Assembly: GCA_023458595.1 (NCBI GenBank)
Contig: JAEWYT010000179.1
Location: 1-57,566, forward strand
From: Pseudomonadota bacterium
Lineage (GTDB): Bacteria > Pseudomonadota > Alphaproteobacteria > Rhizobiales > Tepidamorphaceae
Reading direction: 5' to 3'
Length of the DNA: 57,566 bases
This document shows, piece after piece, positions 17,958 to 26,807 of the stretch. The position numbers and the translations under genes were made by a program. The first letter of the stretch is position 1; the number at the start of each line of letters is the position of its first letter. The notes below the pieces were generated by a model. That model was not told the origin of the DNA. It worked only from the letters and a program-made list of their open reading frames with translations, and searched no databases.

Positions 17958-19100
17958 TCAGTTGGCTCGGGAGTGCGTCGTGATCAGACCGTCGTTGACC
18001 TGGACGATGTAGCTGTTGATGTAGGCCTGGCCGCGGTCGTCGAACGTCACGGGACCGATAACGGTGTCCCATTTGTTGTCGCGGATCGTCTGGGCGATCT
18101 TGTCGTAGTCCGTCGAGGTGCCGGCTTTGTCCATCGCCTTTATGACGACTTCCATCCCGGCCGCGGTCAGTGCCGCGACGAACGAGGTCTCGTTCTTGAA
18201 CCGCTTGGCGTATTCGTCACGCCAACGGACGGCGAGCGCGTCATTCGGGTCCTCGACGTAGGGCGAGACGCTGAACACGCCTTCGATCGCCGATCCGGAA
18301 AGTTCCACGAGCTTCGGGCTGATATTGCCGCCAGAGGCAATGATGGTGCCGCGGTATCCCAGCTGCTTGAGCTGCTTGTAGATCGTGGCGCCCTGCGAGA
18401 TCGCATTTGCGGCGACATAGACACCATCGGGGCCGATGCCCCGGATCTTGCTCACCTGGACGGTAAAATCGGTATCGGTCTTCTGAAAGAACTCGACGCC
18501 TTTCACTTCAATTCCGCAATCGGTGAAGTACTTCTCAAAATTCCCAGCGTCGTTTCTGCCATAGTCGTCGTTTATCGCGAGGATGGCGACCGACTTCAGC
18601 TCCATGTTCTCGCAGATGAACTTCGAGAAATTCGCCCCCCGCATCAGTGTCGTCTCGTTCATCCGGAAGAGCCACTTGTGACCCTCCTTGGTCACGTTGG
18701 GGTGCTGGGGCGCGATTGCGACATGAAGGATCTTGTCCCGGGTGACCTCCTTCATCGCGAGCGCGACGGGAGAGAACATATTGCCGACGATGGCATCGAC
18801 CCCGTCCTGATCCATCGCCCTGCGTGCGGCGCTCGACCCTTCTTCCGGCGAAGACTTGTCGTCGTACTCGACGATCTCGACCTTGCGCCCCCCCAGAATG
18901 CCGCCGTCTTCGTTGATCATATCGACGACGGTTCTGGCGCCTTCGGTGCCCAGTTGCCCTTCAAATGTTCCCGCGCCGCTGAGGGGAAGTATGAGGCCAA
19001 TTTTGACCGAATTACCATCCTGGGCATTAGATACATTTGGGGTAATTGCCGCAGCGGCGAGTGTAATTGATGCGGCAAGCGCATATCCTATCTTTCTCAT
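17958..19100 (-). CDS. livK: ABC transporter substrate-binding protein, LivK/periplasmic leucine-binding type (cluster A)
   Basis: 380 residues, ATG at 19100 with GGGAGGAA 6 bases ahead. A signal peptide (about 26 residues, cut after SNA) precedes VKIGLILPLSGAGTFEGQ, the usual first strand of type I periplasmic binding proteins. Motifs GGRKVEIVEYDD and INDDYGRNDAGN are typical of amide/branched-chain/aromatic amino-acid binders. It is very similar along its whole length to the protein at 24739-25869. First gene of the cluster A operon, downstream of the promoter at 19164-19192. Ligand unknown; a cyclic amide or amino-acid derivative would fit hyuAB. Confidence 0.9.
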   Translation of the reverse strand: MRKIGYALAASITLAAAAITPNVSNAQDGNSVKIGLILPLSGAGTFEGQLGTEGARTVVDMINEDGGILGGRKVEIVEYDDKSSPEEGSSAARRAMDQDGVDAIVGNMFSPVALAMKEVTRDKILHVAIAPQHPNVTKEGHKWLFRMNETTLMRGANFSKFICENMELKSVAILAINDDYGRNDAGNFEKYFTDCGIEVKGVEFFQKTDTDFTVQVSKIRGIGPDGVYVAANAISQGATIYKQLKQLGYRGTIIASGGNISPKLVELSGSAIEGVFSVSPYVEDPNDALAVRWRDEYAKRFKNETSFVAALTAAGMEVVIKAMDKAGTSTDYDKIAQTIRDNKWDTVIGPVTFDDRGQAYINSYIVQVNDGLITTHSRAN

Positions 19101-19163
19101 GCTATTTCCTCCCGTTTTATACGCAGATGTGCCATTTCGTCGTTACATTTGACTGTATATTCG

Positions 19164-19192
19164 AGCCTATCGATGTACGAATATTGTGTCAA
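19164..19192 (-). promoter_or_regulatory. Predicted sigma-70 promoter of the cluster A operon
   Basis: On the minus strand TTGACA (19192-19187) is followed after 17 bp by TAGGCT (19169-19164). The -35 is perfect and the -10 weak, a shape common in promoters that need an activator. The first gene, livK, starts about 60 bp further on. Confidence 0.55.
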
Positions 19193-19203
19193 CAGACAAT
19201 CTT

Positions 19204-19222
19204 TGGTTCGTATAATGAACCA
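19204..19222. promoter_or_regulatory. 19-bp palindrome, likely IclR operator of cluster A
   Basis: On the minus strand TGGTTCATTATACGAACCA has perfect 6-bp arms and a 7-bp centre. It ends exactly 11 bp before the -35 box. The cluster B promoter has a different but related 19-bp palindrome (CATTTCGCATAGCGAAATG) at the same distance; the two share TTC and GAA at the same places. The regulator is probably the IclR protein at 8904-9686. Confidence 0.6.
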
Positions 19223-19736
19223 CCCAAACCAAGGAAATGAGAGGGAGGCGGCCGGGAGTTCGACAAAGACAACGTCGGAGAATCCCGCTACCGGCAGGGC
19301 AGCCGGCGGCGACCCCGGTCCTCTTCCGGGGCAGCAGAGCGGGTTGCACGTGCTGGCCGGTGTTCGCGCCAATCAGACGATATGGGTCCGGCGGATATCT
19401 CCGACGCGCGTCGTCCAGCGGCCATGCGCTGAGCATGACTTCACCGGTGGCGCTACGGTCGGGAAGGATTACGTCCGCGGCGGGGCTATCTCGAGAAAGC
19501 GGAGAGGTCTAAGTCCGGACGGCTGAAAAAGCATCCGGCGTGTCTGGTCGGGCCTCGTCTGGTCCGAAAGCGCTCGGGTCAGGCATATCTCCGGCCTTCT
19601 GAGGCTCGTTCATTGCACGCCGGCGACACGCCGCACTTCGCGCAGACCACGACGCCCGATCGTCGCCGGGAGATTCAACGGCCGGGATACGCTTGGGGGT
19701 GCGGATCGCTCCGGCTCGACCGGCGCTTCCTGGAAA
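19223..19736. other. Intergenic region between cluster A promoter and cluster B end
   Basis: About 500 bp between the cluster A operator and the stop of the cluster B hydrolase. Only unconvincing short frames are present; no domain, tandem repeat or strong terminator was recognised. Confidence 0.4.
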
Positions 19737-21335
19737 TCAGGAGGCGGTCCCCGTCAGAAACGCGTCATACATCGCCAGCGTTTGCGCCGCGGCGGCCGGC
19801 TCGGGATCGGGCCACCAGACGGTTGTCAGCGTCTCTTCGACGATCACGAAGGCCTCCGGACCGAGCACCTTCGCTTCCGGCAATCCGTCCTTCAGCATGT
19901 CGTCCGGGCCGGCGCAGACGAGGGCCGGGCGCTCAAGCAGCGGGATACGGGCACGCGTGTCGTAGGAGAAGGCCGACCGGTATGCGCCGTCGTAGGTCTC
20001 GCCGCTTTCCAGTATGCCGATCGCGTATTTGTGCAGCTCGTCGGCGCTCGGCACGCCGAGAGCCCGCGCCGCGCAGCGATCGACTCGGTACCATGGCCAG
20101 AACATGAACAGGTCGCGGCGCCAGTTCCAGACCAGCGGCAGATGCAGGCCCCACTTGTCCGGCCGGATCTCAGGGAAGTAGTTCGCGAGCAGGTCGTCCT
20201 GGAAATCCTGCGAGATGAAGACGGGGCCTTCCAGCACCAGGCGGCGCACCCGGTCCGGCGCGATCACGGCAAGCTCGAGCGCGACGAGCGAGCCGGTATG
20301 TGACCCCCAGACGTCGACCTGGGAGAGGCCCATCGCATCGAGCAGGGCTATCATGTCCTGGGCGAGCGTCTCGATGGAGACAGGCCCCGCCGGCTTGTCG
20401 GAGAGCCCGTTGCCGAAATAGTCGACCGCGAAGACCTGGCGGCCGGTCGCCAGCCCGGTAACGACCGGAGCGAACTGCGCCGAGGACCCACCTCCCGTTG
20501 GGATGACGAGGAGCGGCGTGCCCGCGGCTCCGGCGCGGCGCAGGTGCTGCCGGCCGCGACGGGTTTCAACGTACTCGTGCCAGATCGTACCGTCCGGGCC
20601 AGGCGCCGTCCTCGGCGGCGCCGTGTCGGCTGTCGGCAGGTCGAGCCGGGCGAGGGCTGCAGGAAGATCGGCGGTGCGGGATATCGTCGTGATGCCGGTA
20701 CCGACCGCCCCGCCCATCGCGTTCGCACAGGCCCGCCACATGTCCGCGAAGCGGCGCGGGGCCACAGCCGCCGCCACGAACGCCTCCGACAGTTCGGTAT
20801 CGCTCGGCAGAGGCTCGCCTTCGGTCGCGGGAAGGCCCGGATTGGAGGGTTCAAGAAGGTGCCGGTCGCGGAGAAATGCCCACAGGGCCTGGAGGTGCGT
20901 CCCATCCTGTCGTGGCGCCAGATCGCCGGGATCGATCCCCGCCTTCGCCCAGGCCGCCGCCGTATCCGCACCCACGAACAGGGCCGCCACTGGCGGGCCA
21001 CCGGCCAGGATCGTCCTCAAGAGGGCCGCGACGGCGCAGGCGAGTTCGGACCCGACGAGCACAAGCGGTTCATCGCCGAGCCACGCCAGCGCATCGGCGA
21101 GCGTCCGCGCCGCGGCGTCGACGGTCTCGCCCGAAGCGGTCGACGATCCGCCGATACCCGGGAGCTCGACGACGGTGATGCGCCAGTCCGGACAGAGCGT
21201 GGAAAGGCGCCGCGCCAGACTGGATGCGGCGGTGGTCAGCCCTGCAAGCGCAACGAGGTTTGGTCCTTCACCCGCGAGCCAGATCCGGACCTGGCCGCGC
21301 GGCGTCGAGACATAGTGGGGAACGGGATCGGACAT
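19737..21335 (-). CDS. Tandem alpha/beta-hydrolase-fold protein, atypical nucleophile positions
   Basis: 532 residues, ATG at 21335. Two hydrolase-like lobes are joined in one chain: residues about 1-210 (strand LVALAGL, elbow region LVLVGSELACAV) and about 270-532 (strand LLVIPTGGGSSAQFAPV, then VFAVDYFGNGLSDKP, elbow VDVWGSHTGSLVALELA). In the C-terminal lobe the elbow is G-S-H-T-G, with His where Ser is usual; in the N-terminal lobe the equivalent position appears to be Glu. The first lobe may therefore be structural, and the second may use unusual chemistry. It is the last gene of the cluster B operon, 11 bp after livF. Hydrolysis of an ester, amide or C-C bond is possible; substrate unknown. 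Confidence 0.7.
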   Translation of the reverse strand: MSDPVPHYVSTPRGQVRIWLAGEGPNLVALAGLTTAASSLARRLSTLCPDWRITVVELPGIGGSSTASGETVDAAARTLADALAWLGDEPLVLVGSELACAVAALLRTILAGGPPVAALFVGADTAAAWAKAGIDPGDLAPRQDGTHLQALWAFLRDRHLLEPSNPGLPATEGEPLPSDTELSEAFVAAAVAPRRFADMWRACANAMGGAVGTGITTISRTADLPAALARLDLPTADTAPPRTAPGPDGTIWHEYVETRRGRQHLRRAGAAGTPLLVIPTGGGSSAQFAPVVTGLATGRQVFAVDYFGNGLSDKPAGPVSIETLAQDMIALLDAMGLSQVDVWGSHTGSLVALELAVIAPDRVRRLVLEGPVFISQDFQDDLLANYFPEIRPDKWGLHLPLVWNWRRDLFMFWPWYRVDRCAARALGVPSADELHKYAIGILESGETYDGAYRSAFSYDTRARIPLLERPALVCAGPDDMLKDGLPEAKVLGPEAFVIVEETLTTVWWPDPEPAAAAQTLAMYDAFLTGTAS

Positions 21336-21346
21336 CGCTTCCAGCC

Positions 21347-22054
21347 TTATGCGCCGAGATAGGCGGCCTTGACGCGCGGATCCTCGAGCAGCGCGTCCGC
21401 CCGGTCCTCGAGGACAACTCGGCCGGTTTCCAGGACGTAGCCGCGCTGGGCGAGGCGAAGGGCGAGATCGACGCGCTGCTCGACGAGCAGGATGCTGATC
21501 CCGGTTTCGTGCAGGCTGCGGATGGCGTCGGCGAGCTGGTCGACCATGACGGGCGCGAGACCGAGCGAGGGCTCGTCCAGCATCAGGCAGCGCGGGTTGG
21601 CCATCAGGCCGCGGGCGATCGCCAGCATCTGCTGCTGTCCACCCGACAGCGTGCCGGCCTTCTGGTCCCGCCGCTCCAGGAGGATCGGGAACATCTCGTG
21701 GATCCAGTCGACGCGTTCCGAATAGCTGCGGCCACCCTCGCGTGCCCGTATCGCGCCGAGCTCGATGTGCTCCGCGACGCTCATCTCGGGAAACAGCAGC
21801 CGACCTTCGGGCACCTGGACGACGCCGTGGGCGATAATCTCGTGCGGTTGCATCGTGTCGATGCGCTCACCGTCGAAGACGACCGATCCGGAGACGGGTC
21901 GCAGCAATCCCGAAACCGATTTCAATGTGGTCGTCTTGCCCGCGCCGTTGGAGCCGACAAGCGTGACCACCTCTCCTTCGCCGACCGACAGCGACAGGCC
22001 GTGGATCACTTCGCGGCGCCCGTAACGCACCACGATGTCTTTGACCTCAAGCAC
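21347..22054 (-). CDS. livF: Branched-chain amino acid-type ABC transporter ATPase LivF (cluster B)
   Basis: 235 residues from GTG 22054 (LEVKDIVVRYGRREV follows), overlapping the end of livG by 8 bp, the same length and overlap as in cluster A. A longer frame with an ATG at 22198 lies wholly within livG and is rejected. Walker A GSNGAGKT, signature LSGGQQQMLAIARGL, Walker B LMLDEPSLGLAP and LLVEQRVDLALRLAQRGYVLETG (partly shown) are intact. Confidence 0.9.
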   Translation of the reverse strand: MLEVKDIVVRYGRREVIHGLSLSVGEGEVVTLVGSNGAGKTTTLKSVSGLLRPVSGSVVFDGERIDTMQPHEIIAHGVVQVPEGRLLFPEMSVAEHIELGAIRAREGGRSYSERVDWIHEMFPILLERRDQKAGTLSGGQQQMLAIARGLMANPRCLMLDEPSLGLAPVMVDQLADAIRSLHETGISILLVEQRVDLALRLAQRGYVLETGRVVLEDRADALLEDPRVKAAYLGA

Positions 22055-22826
22055 TGACCGCCTCCCGACCGAGATAGACCCGGATGACGTCCGGATTGTT
22101 GACGACCTCCGAAGGCGCGCCCTCGGCGATCTTGATTCCGTGGTCGATGACGACGACGCGATCGCAGACACCCATGACGACGCGCATGTGATGCTCAACG
22201 AGTAGAATGCTGACGCCGCGGTCGCGGATCTTCTTGATCATACCGACCAGGCGCTGGCCCTCCTCCGGGTTCATGCCGGCGGCCGGTTCGTCGAGCAGCA
22301 GCAGACGCGGCTCGGCGGCAAGCGCGATGGCGATCTCGAGCCGCCGCTGTTCGCCATAGGAGAGGGCGTCGGCCATGACATGCGCGCGCTTGTCGAGTTC
22401 GACGAACCGCAACGCCTCCATCGCCGAGTCGCTCACCGTCGCTTCCTCCGAGCGGTAGGCGGCGCTGCGCATGATCGAGGCGATCCAGCCTGTCGACTTG
22501 GTGCGATAGGTCGCTGCCCTGACATTGTCGAAGGCCGACAGCGCCGGGAACAGGCTGGTGATCTGGAAGGTCCGCGTCATGCCGAGGCGCGCCATGTGGT
22601 CGGCCCGCATGCCGGTGCAGTCGGTTCCTTCGAAATGCACCGTTCCGGACGTCGGCGGCATGGAGCCCGCGATGACGTTGAAGAACGTCGTCTTGCCGGC
22701 GCCGTTCGGACCGATGACGCCGAGGATTTCGCCGAGGCCGACAGTCAGGCTGACGTCGCTGACGGCGGTGAGGCCGCCGAACGACTTGGTCAGCCCGATT
22801 ACCTCGAGGATCGGTTTGTCACTCAT
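22047..22826 (-). CDS. livG: Branched-chain amino acid-type ABC transporter ATPase LivG (cluster B)
   Basis: 259 residues from ATG 22826 (MSDKPILEVIGLTKSFGG), in ATGA overlap with livM. Walker A GPNGAGKT at about residues 40-47, LivG-type signature LSYGEQRRLEIAIAL, Walker B LLLLDEPAAGMNP. The much longer upstream frame is the complement of livM coding DNA and is not real. Close paralogue of the 15280-16053 protein. Confidence 0.92.
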   Translation of the reverse strand: MSDKPILEVIGLTKSFGGLTAVSDVSLTVGLGEILGVIGPNGAGKTTFFNVIAGSMPPTSGTVHFEGTDCTGMRADHMARLGMTRTFQITSLFPALSAFDNVRAATYRTKSTGWIASIMRSAAYRSEEATVSDSAMEALRFVELDKRAHVMADALSYGEQRRLEIAIALAAEPRLLLLDEPAAGMNPEEGQRLVGMIKKIRDRGVSILLVEHHMRVVMGVCDRVVVIDHGIKIAEGAPSEVVNNPDVIRVYLGREAVSA

Positions 22827-23791
22827 GACGCGCCTCCTTCCTCGGCGGGCCGGGTCGCGGCTTCGCTTTCGCCGAACCAGCGTTTCCAGAGGCTGACGAT
22901 GCCGCCCGGCAGGAAGATGACCGAAAGGGTCAGAAGGGCCGCGAAGATGACGAGCCGCATGGGGCCGACGGCGCGCAGCGCCTCCAGCAGGCCCACGTAG
23001 ATCAGCGCGCCGATGATCGGTCCGGCGATGGTGCCGCGGCCGCCGACGATGACCATGATGATAAGAGCCGCCATGTACTGCAGGCTCATCACGTCGGGCG
23101 TGACCACGGTAAGATAGTGGGCATAGAGCGCGCCACCGACGCCGGCGACCGCCGTCGCGACGACGAAGCCGAGGAGCTTCATGCGGAACACGTCGATGCC
23201 AAGCGAAGAGGCGAGCGGCGCGTTTTCGCGGGTTGCGATGAACGCGCGTCCGGTGCGGCTCGACATCAGCGCGTAGCAGGCGTAGGCGAAAGCCACCACG
23301 AAGAACAGCGTGACGTAGTAGTAGCCGCGCGCGCCGGTGAGGGCGAGGAAGTCGCCACTGACACTCAGGGGCTGGATGTTGGAGATGCCCATCGGCCCGC
23401 GGGTCAGGTCCACCCAGTAGTTGGTAATCGTGTAGATGATCGAGCCGAAGCCGAGCGTCAGGATCGCGAACTGCGGCCCGACGATCCTCAATGCCACGTA
23501 GCCGATCGCGAAGCCGAAGGCCCCCGCGATAGCTGCGGCGAGGACCAGCTCGACGACGCCGGGCAGTCCGGCGTGCATGCCCAGGATCGCGGCGACGTAG
23601 GCGCCGATGCCGAAGAAGGCCGCGTGGCCGAAACTCAGCTCGCCGATGTAGCCGATGATGACGTTGAGGCTCAGCGCCAGCAGTGAGAACAGCATCCACA
23701 GCACCAACAGGTGATGGAAGTAGGTGTTGGTCGTCAGAAGCGGCAGCACGATCGCGACCGCCGTCGCGACAAGAGGAAAGTAGCGTCCCAC
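22823..23791 (-). CDS. livM: Branched-chain amino acid-type ABC transporter permease LivM (cluster B)
   Basis: 322 residues starting at GTG 23791, two bases after the livH stop; this matches the 321-residue cluster A copy. The frame remains open far upstream but that part overlaps livH and has no family similarity. Motifs GYIGELSFGHAAFFGIGAY (about 47-65), GALYAHYLTVVTPDVMS and IVGGRGTIAGP are typical. Multiple membrane helices. Confidence 0.9.
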   Translation of the reverse strand: MGRYFPLVATAVAIVLPLLTTNTYFHHLLVLWMLFSLLALSLNVIIGYIGELSFGHAAFFGIGAYVAAILGMHAGLPGVVELVLAAAIAGAFGFAIGYVALRIVGPQFAILTLGFGSIIYTITNYWVDLTRGPMGISNIQPLSVSGDFLALTGARGYYYVTLFFVVAFAYACYALMSSRTGRAFIATRENAPLASSLGIDVFRMKLLGFVVATAVAGVGGALYAHYLTVVTPDVMSLQYMAALIIMVIVGGRGTIAGPIIGALIYVGLLEALRAVGPMRLVIFAALLTLSVIFLPGGIVSLWKRWFGESEAATRPAEEGGAS

Positions 23792-23793
23792 GA

Positions 23794-24669
23794 TCAGGCC
23801 CTCTGCGCGGTGCCGAACAGACCCTGGGGGCGCCACAGCAGAACGCCGATGATGATCGCGTAGCCGATCGCCTGCGCGAAGCCGAGGGAGATGTAGCCGC
23901 CGGCGAGCGACTCGACGACGCCGAGCAGCAGGCCGCCGATTAGCGCGCCCGGGATGGACCCGAGACCGCCGAGAATGACGACGATGAAGCCCTTCAGCAC
24001 CGCCCAGCTGCCGACTGTCGGGAAGATCATCGCGGTCGGACCGACCAGCGCGCCGGCCAGGGCGGCCAGGCCGCACGCCAGTACGAACGTCACGGTGTAG
24101 ACGAAGCGAATGTTGACGCCGGTGAGTGCCGCACCCTCCGGGTTTTGTGCGGTGGCGCGCATCATCTTGCCGACGCGGGTGTGCTTGATGAAAAGGTAGA
24201 GCAGGACGAGGACGACGGCGCCCACGCCGAAAATCAGGACGCGCTGCTGGGTGACGACCAGCTGGCCGACCTCGACGACGTTGTCGGCAAAGGGGCTGTT
24301 CACATATTTCGGGTCGGCACCGAAAAGCAGCTCGCCGCCGTTGGTCAGCAGCAGGGCGAGGCCAAGGCTCGACAGCAGGACCGTGAACTCGTGCTCGCGT
24401 CTCAAGGGCCAGAAGAACAGGCGGTTGGCCAGGATGCCCAGGACGGCGACGCCGAGCGTGGCGACGACGGCGGCCGAGATGTAATCGAGGCCCAGGAGCT
24501 TCGCGGCGAAGTAGGTGAAGAACGCACCGAGCATGTAGAATTCGCCGTGCGCGAAATTGATGATATGCAGCACACCGAAGACGAGGGTGAGGCCGGTCGC
24601 GATCAGCACGTAGGTCATGCCGTTCACGAGGCCGTTGGTGAGTTGCTGCGCCAGTACGACGGTGTCCAT
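23794..24669 (-). CDS. livH: Branched-chain amino acid-type ABC transporter permease LivH (cluster B)
   Basis: 291 residues, ATG at 24669. Motifs GLTLVFGVLHIINFAHGEF (about 27-45) and VILGGLGSIPGALIGG are diagnostic. It follows livK after 69 bp that contain a stem-loop. Close paralogue of the cluster A LivH; together with LivM it forms the membrane channel. Confidence 0.92.
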   Translation of the reverse strand: MDTVVLAQQLTNGLVNGMTYVLIATGLTLVFGVLHIINFAHGEFYMLGAFFTYFAAKLLGLDYISAAVVATLGVAVLGILANRLFFWPLRREHEFTVLLSSLGLALLLTNGGELLFGADPKYVNSPFADNVVEVGQLVVTQQRVLIFGVGAVVLVLLYLFIKHTRVGKMMRATAQNPEGAALTGVNIRFVYTVTFVLACGLAALAGALVGPTAMIFPTVGSWAVLKGFIVVILGGLGSIPGALIGGLLLGVVESLAGGYISLGFAQAIGYAIIIGVLLWRPQGLFGTAQRA

Positions 24670-24694
24670 TTTTTTCTTCCACGCTCTGGCGGGG

Positions 24695-24720
24695 GGGCCC
24701 GCGACCGCAGCCGCGAGCCC
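24695..24720 (-). terminator. Stem-loop between livK and livH of cluster B
   Basis: In the minus-strand RNA a 9-bp stem with one G-U pair closes an 8-base loop, starting about 18 bases after the livK stop. No U-run follows, so it more likely protects the livK end of the transcript or slows transcription than ends it. Confidence 0.45.
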
Positions 24721-24738
24721 GTCTGGACGAAGGTGGAA

Positions 24739-25869
24739 TCAGCCCTTGACGGACGTGATCTTCCCGTCCTTGACCTGGATCAGGTAGATGTTCTGCATCG
24801 CCTGACCGATGTCGTCGAAGGTGATCGTGCCAAGGAGCGTATCCCACGAGTGACCGCGCAGCGCAGCGGCGATCTTTTCATAGTCGCGGGCGCTGCCGGC
24901 TTCGTCGATCGCACCGGCGAGCAGTTCGACCGCCTGGGCGCCGAGCGAGCCGATGAAGGAAGGCTCGTTGTCGAACATCTCGTTGTACTGCTCAACCCAG
25001 GCCTTGAGCTTCGGATTATTGCTGTCGGGCGCGAACAGGGAGACAGAGTAGACGCCTTCAAGCGCCGGGCCGGAGAGTTCCACCAGCTTCGGGTTCATGT
25101 TGCCGGCGGACGCGATGGTGGTGCCCTTGTAGCCGGTCTGCCTGATCTGGCGGTAGATCGTCGCACCCTGCGCGGTGTTGATCGCCGACACGTAGATGGC
25201 GTCGGGGTTCAGCGCCTTCAGCTTGGTCAGGGCCGTCGTGAAGTCGGTGTCTTCCTTGTTGTAGAACTCGTTGCCGAGCACCTCGATACCGCAGGCACCG
25301 AGCAGCTTCTTGTAGTTCTCAACCTCGAGACGTCCGTAGTCGTCGTTGATGGTGATGAAGGCAATGTTCTTGATGCCCATCTTGTCGCAGATGAACTTCG
25401 AGTACGTGTCCGACATCATCCCCGACGTCGCATTGAGCCGGAACAGGAACTTGTGGCCTTCCTTGGTCGTGTTGGGATGCTGCGTGCTGGTCATGATGTT
25501 GATGATCCGATCACGCGTCACCTCCTTCATGGTCAGGGCCACGGAGGAGAACCAGCCGCCGACGATCACGTCGACGTCGTCCTGCTCGAGCGCGCGCTTG
25601 GCAGCCGACACGCCTTCTTCCGGATTGCCCTTGTCGTCGTACTTGATGAGCTCGAGCTTGCGGCCGCCGAGGACGCCGCCGTTGTCGTTGACGATCGCGA
25701 CCATGGCTTCCATGCCTTCGACGGCGAGCTGGCCGTCGAAGGCGCCTGCGCCGGACAGCGGCGCGATCGTGCCGATCCGGACCGGCGCCTTGTCTTCGGC
25801 TTGCGCCGTTGCCGCGCCGGCCAGAAATGTGGCGGCGGTCGCCGCCAGAAGCAGTTTACCAAGTTTCAT
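24739..25869 (-). CDS. livK: ABC transporter substrate-binding protein, LivK type (cluster B)
   Basis: 376 residues, ATG at 25869 with a strong AAGGAGGAG site 5 bases ahead. A signal peptide of about 24 residues (cut after AQA) precedes VRIGTIAPLSGAGAFDGQ. Blocks GGRKLELIKYDDK, TKEGHKFLFRLN and INDDYGRLEVEN match the cluster A LivK closely, so the two arose by duplication. The position, after the lyase gene and before livH in the same operon, suggests the ligand feeds the cluster B enzymes. Confidence 0.9.
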   Translation of the reverse strand: MKLGKLLLAATAATFLAGAATAQAEDKAPVRIGTIAPLSGAGAFDGQLAVEGMEAMVAIVNDNGGVLGGRKLELIKYDDKGNPEEGVSAAKRALEQDDVDVIVGGWFSSVALTMKEVTRDRIINIMTSTQHPNTTKEGHKFLFRLNATSGMMSDTYSKFICDKMGIKNIAFITINDDYGRLEVENYKKLLGACGIEVLGNEFYNKEDTDFTTALTKLKALNPDAIYVSAINTAQGATIYRQIRQTGYKGTTIASAGNMNPKLVELSGPALEGVYSVSLFAPDSNNPKLKAWVEQYNEMFDNEPSFIGSLGAQAVELLAGAIDEAGSARDYEKIAAALRGHSWDTLLGTITFDDIGQAMQNIYLIQVKDGKITSVKG

Positions 25870-25918
25870 TTGTCTCCTCCTTGGGGACTGGCTGCGATGA
25901 GGTTTTATCGGGCGCGCG

Positions 25919-26782
25919 TCAGCCAGCGCGCAGATACTTGAGCTGAAGCTCCTCGACCCTCGTGAAGCCGATGAAGTCGATGAATTCCTTGTGGTCGGTG
26001 ACCTTGTGCGGAAGGTTCCTGGAGCTGCGCGTCCTGGCGAGAACCTCGAGATTTTCCTGCATGGCGCGGGCGGCCGTCATCAACGGCACGAGCGGGAAGG
26101 TGGCGACGCCCGCGACTTCCTCGATCTCCTCTGGCGACAGGTCTTGCTCGAGCCAGCCGAGCACCTGGAGGGACAGCGGCACACCGCAGCCGGCCCGCAT
26201 CGCGCGCAGGCCGTCGATCGAGCTGAAGCACTTGGAGATCGGCTGGATGATGTCGGCGCCGGCCTTCACGTAGGCCTTGCCGCGCTCGATCGCCTCGGCC
26301 GCATCGACCACGTCGGTGCGGGCGATGATGAGCATGTTCGGATCTTGCCGGGCGGCGACGGCGGCCTCGATCTTGGAGATGCCCTCGTCGAGCGGAATCA
26401 CCTCGACGCCGGCGACGCAGATCGGGCAGCGCTTGGGCGCGACCTGATCCTCGAGGATGACGGCGGACACCCCGGCGCGCTCGAACTCGCGAACGGTGCG
26501 CATAACGTTGATGGCATTGCCGTAGCCGGTGTCGATGTCGGCGATGACGGGAATGTCTACCGCATTGACCACGTTGCCGGTGACGCTGAGGTTTTCAGAC
26601 ATCGTGTAGAGCTCGGCATCGGGCTGGCCGAGGAACGAGGCCGCAATGCCGAAGCCCGAGGTCAGCAGGGCGTCGAATCCAGCCTTCTGGATGTACTTCG
26701 CCGACAAGGCGTCGAAGGCGCCGGCCGCCCAGACCGTCTTCTGGGCGAGTACGCGCGATTTGAAATCAGCGGATCGTGCCAT
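25919..26782 (-). CDS. Isocitrate lyase/PEP mutase-family lyase (2,3-dimethylmalate or 2-methylisocitrate lyase-like)
   Basis: 287 residues from ATG 26782 (MARSADFKSRVLAQ); the 29-codon longer frame has no family match. It is a TIM-barrel enzyme with TSGFGIAASFLGQPD (41-55), the metal motif ADIDTGYGNA (81-90) and EDQVAPKRCP (111-120), where Cys119 matches the catalytic cysteine of lyases of this family. The usual KRCGH reads KRCPI here. Cys marks C-C bond lyases as against PEP mutases or phosphonatases. Family members split isocitrate, 2-methylisocitrate or 2,3-dimethylmalate into two smaller acids. Next to a LeuC/LeuD-type hydratase pair, a dimethylmalate-type reaction is attractive but unproved. 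Confidence 0.8.
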   Translation of the reverse strand: MARSADFKSRVLAQKTVWAAGAFDALSAKYIQKAGFDALLTSGFGIAASFLGQPDAELYTMSENLSVTGNVVNAVDIPVIADIDTGYGNAINVMRTVREFERAGVSAVILEDQVAPKRCPICVAGVEVIPLDEGISKIEAAVAARQDPNMLIIARTDVVDAAEAIERGKAYVKAGADIIQPISKCFSSIDGLRAMRAGCGVPLSLQVLGWLEQDLSPEEIEEVAGVATFPLVPLMTAARAMQENLEVLARTRSSRNLPHKVTDHKEFIDFIGFTRVEELQLKYLRAG

Positions 26783-26807
26783 GGTCGTCTGTCTCCTGGT
26801 CCGGCGA

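Noticed and set aside
22823..24847. 674-residue minus frame around LivM of cluster B
   Set aside because: Only the last 322 residues match LivM; the N-terminal half lies over livH in a wrong frame and is Arg/Gly/His-rich noise.
24145..25941. 598-residue plus frame opposite livH and livK of cluster B
   Set aside because: Antisense shadow, caused by high GC in third codon positions of the real genes.
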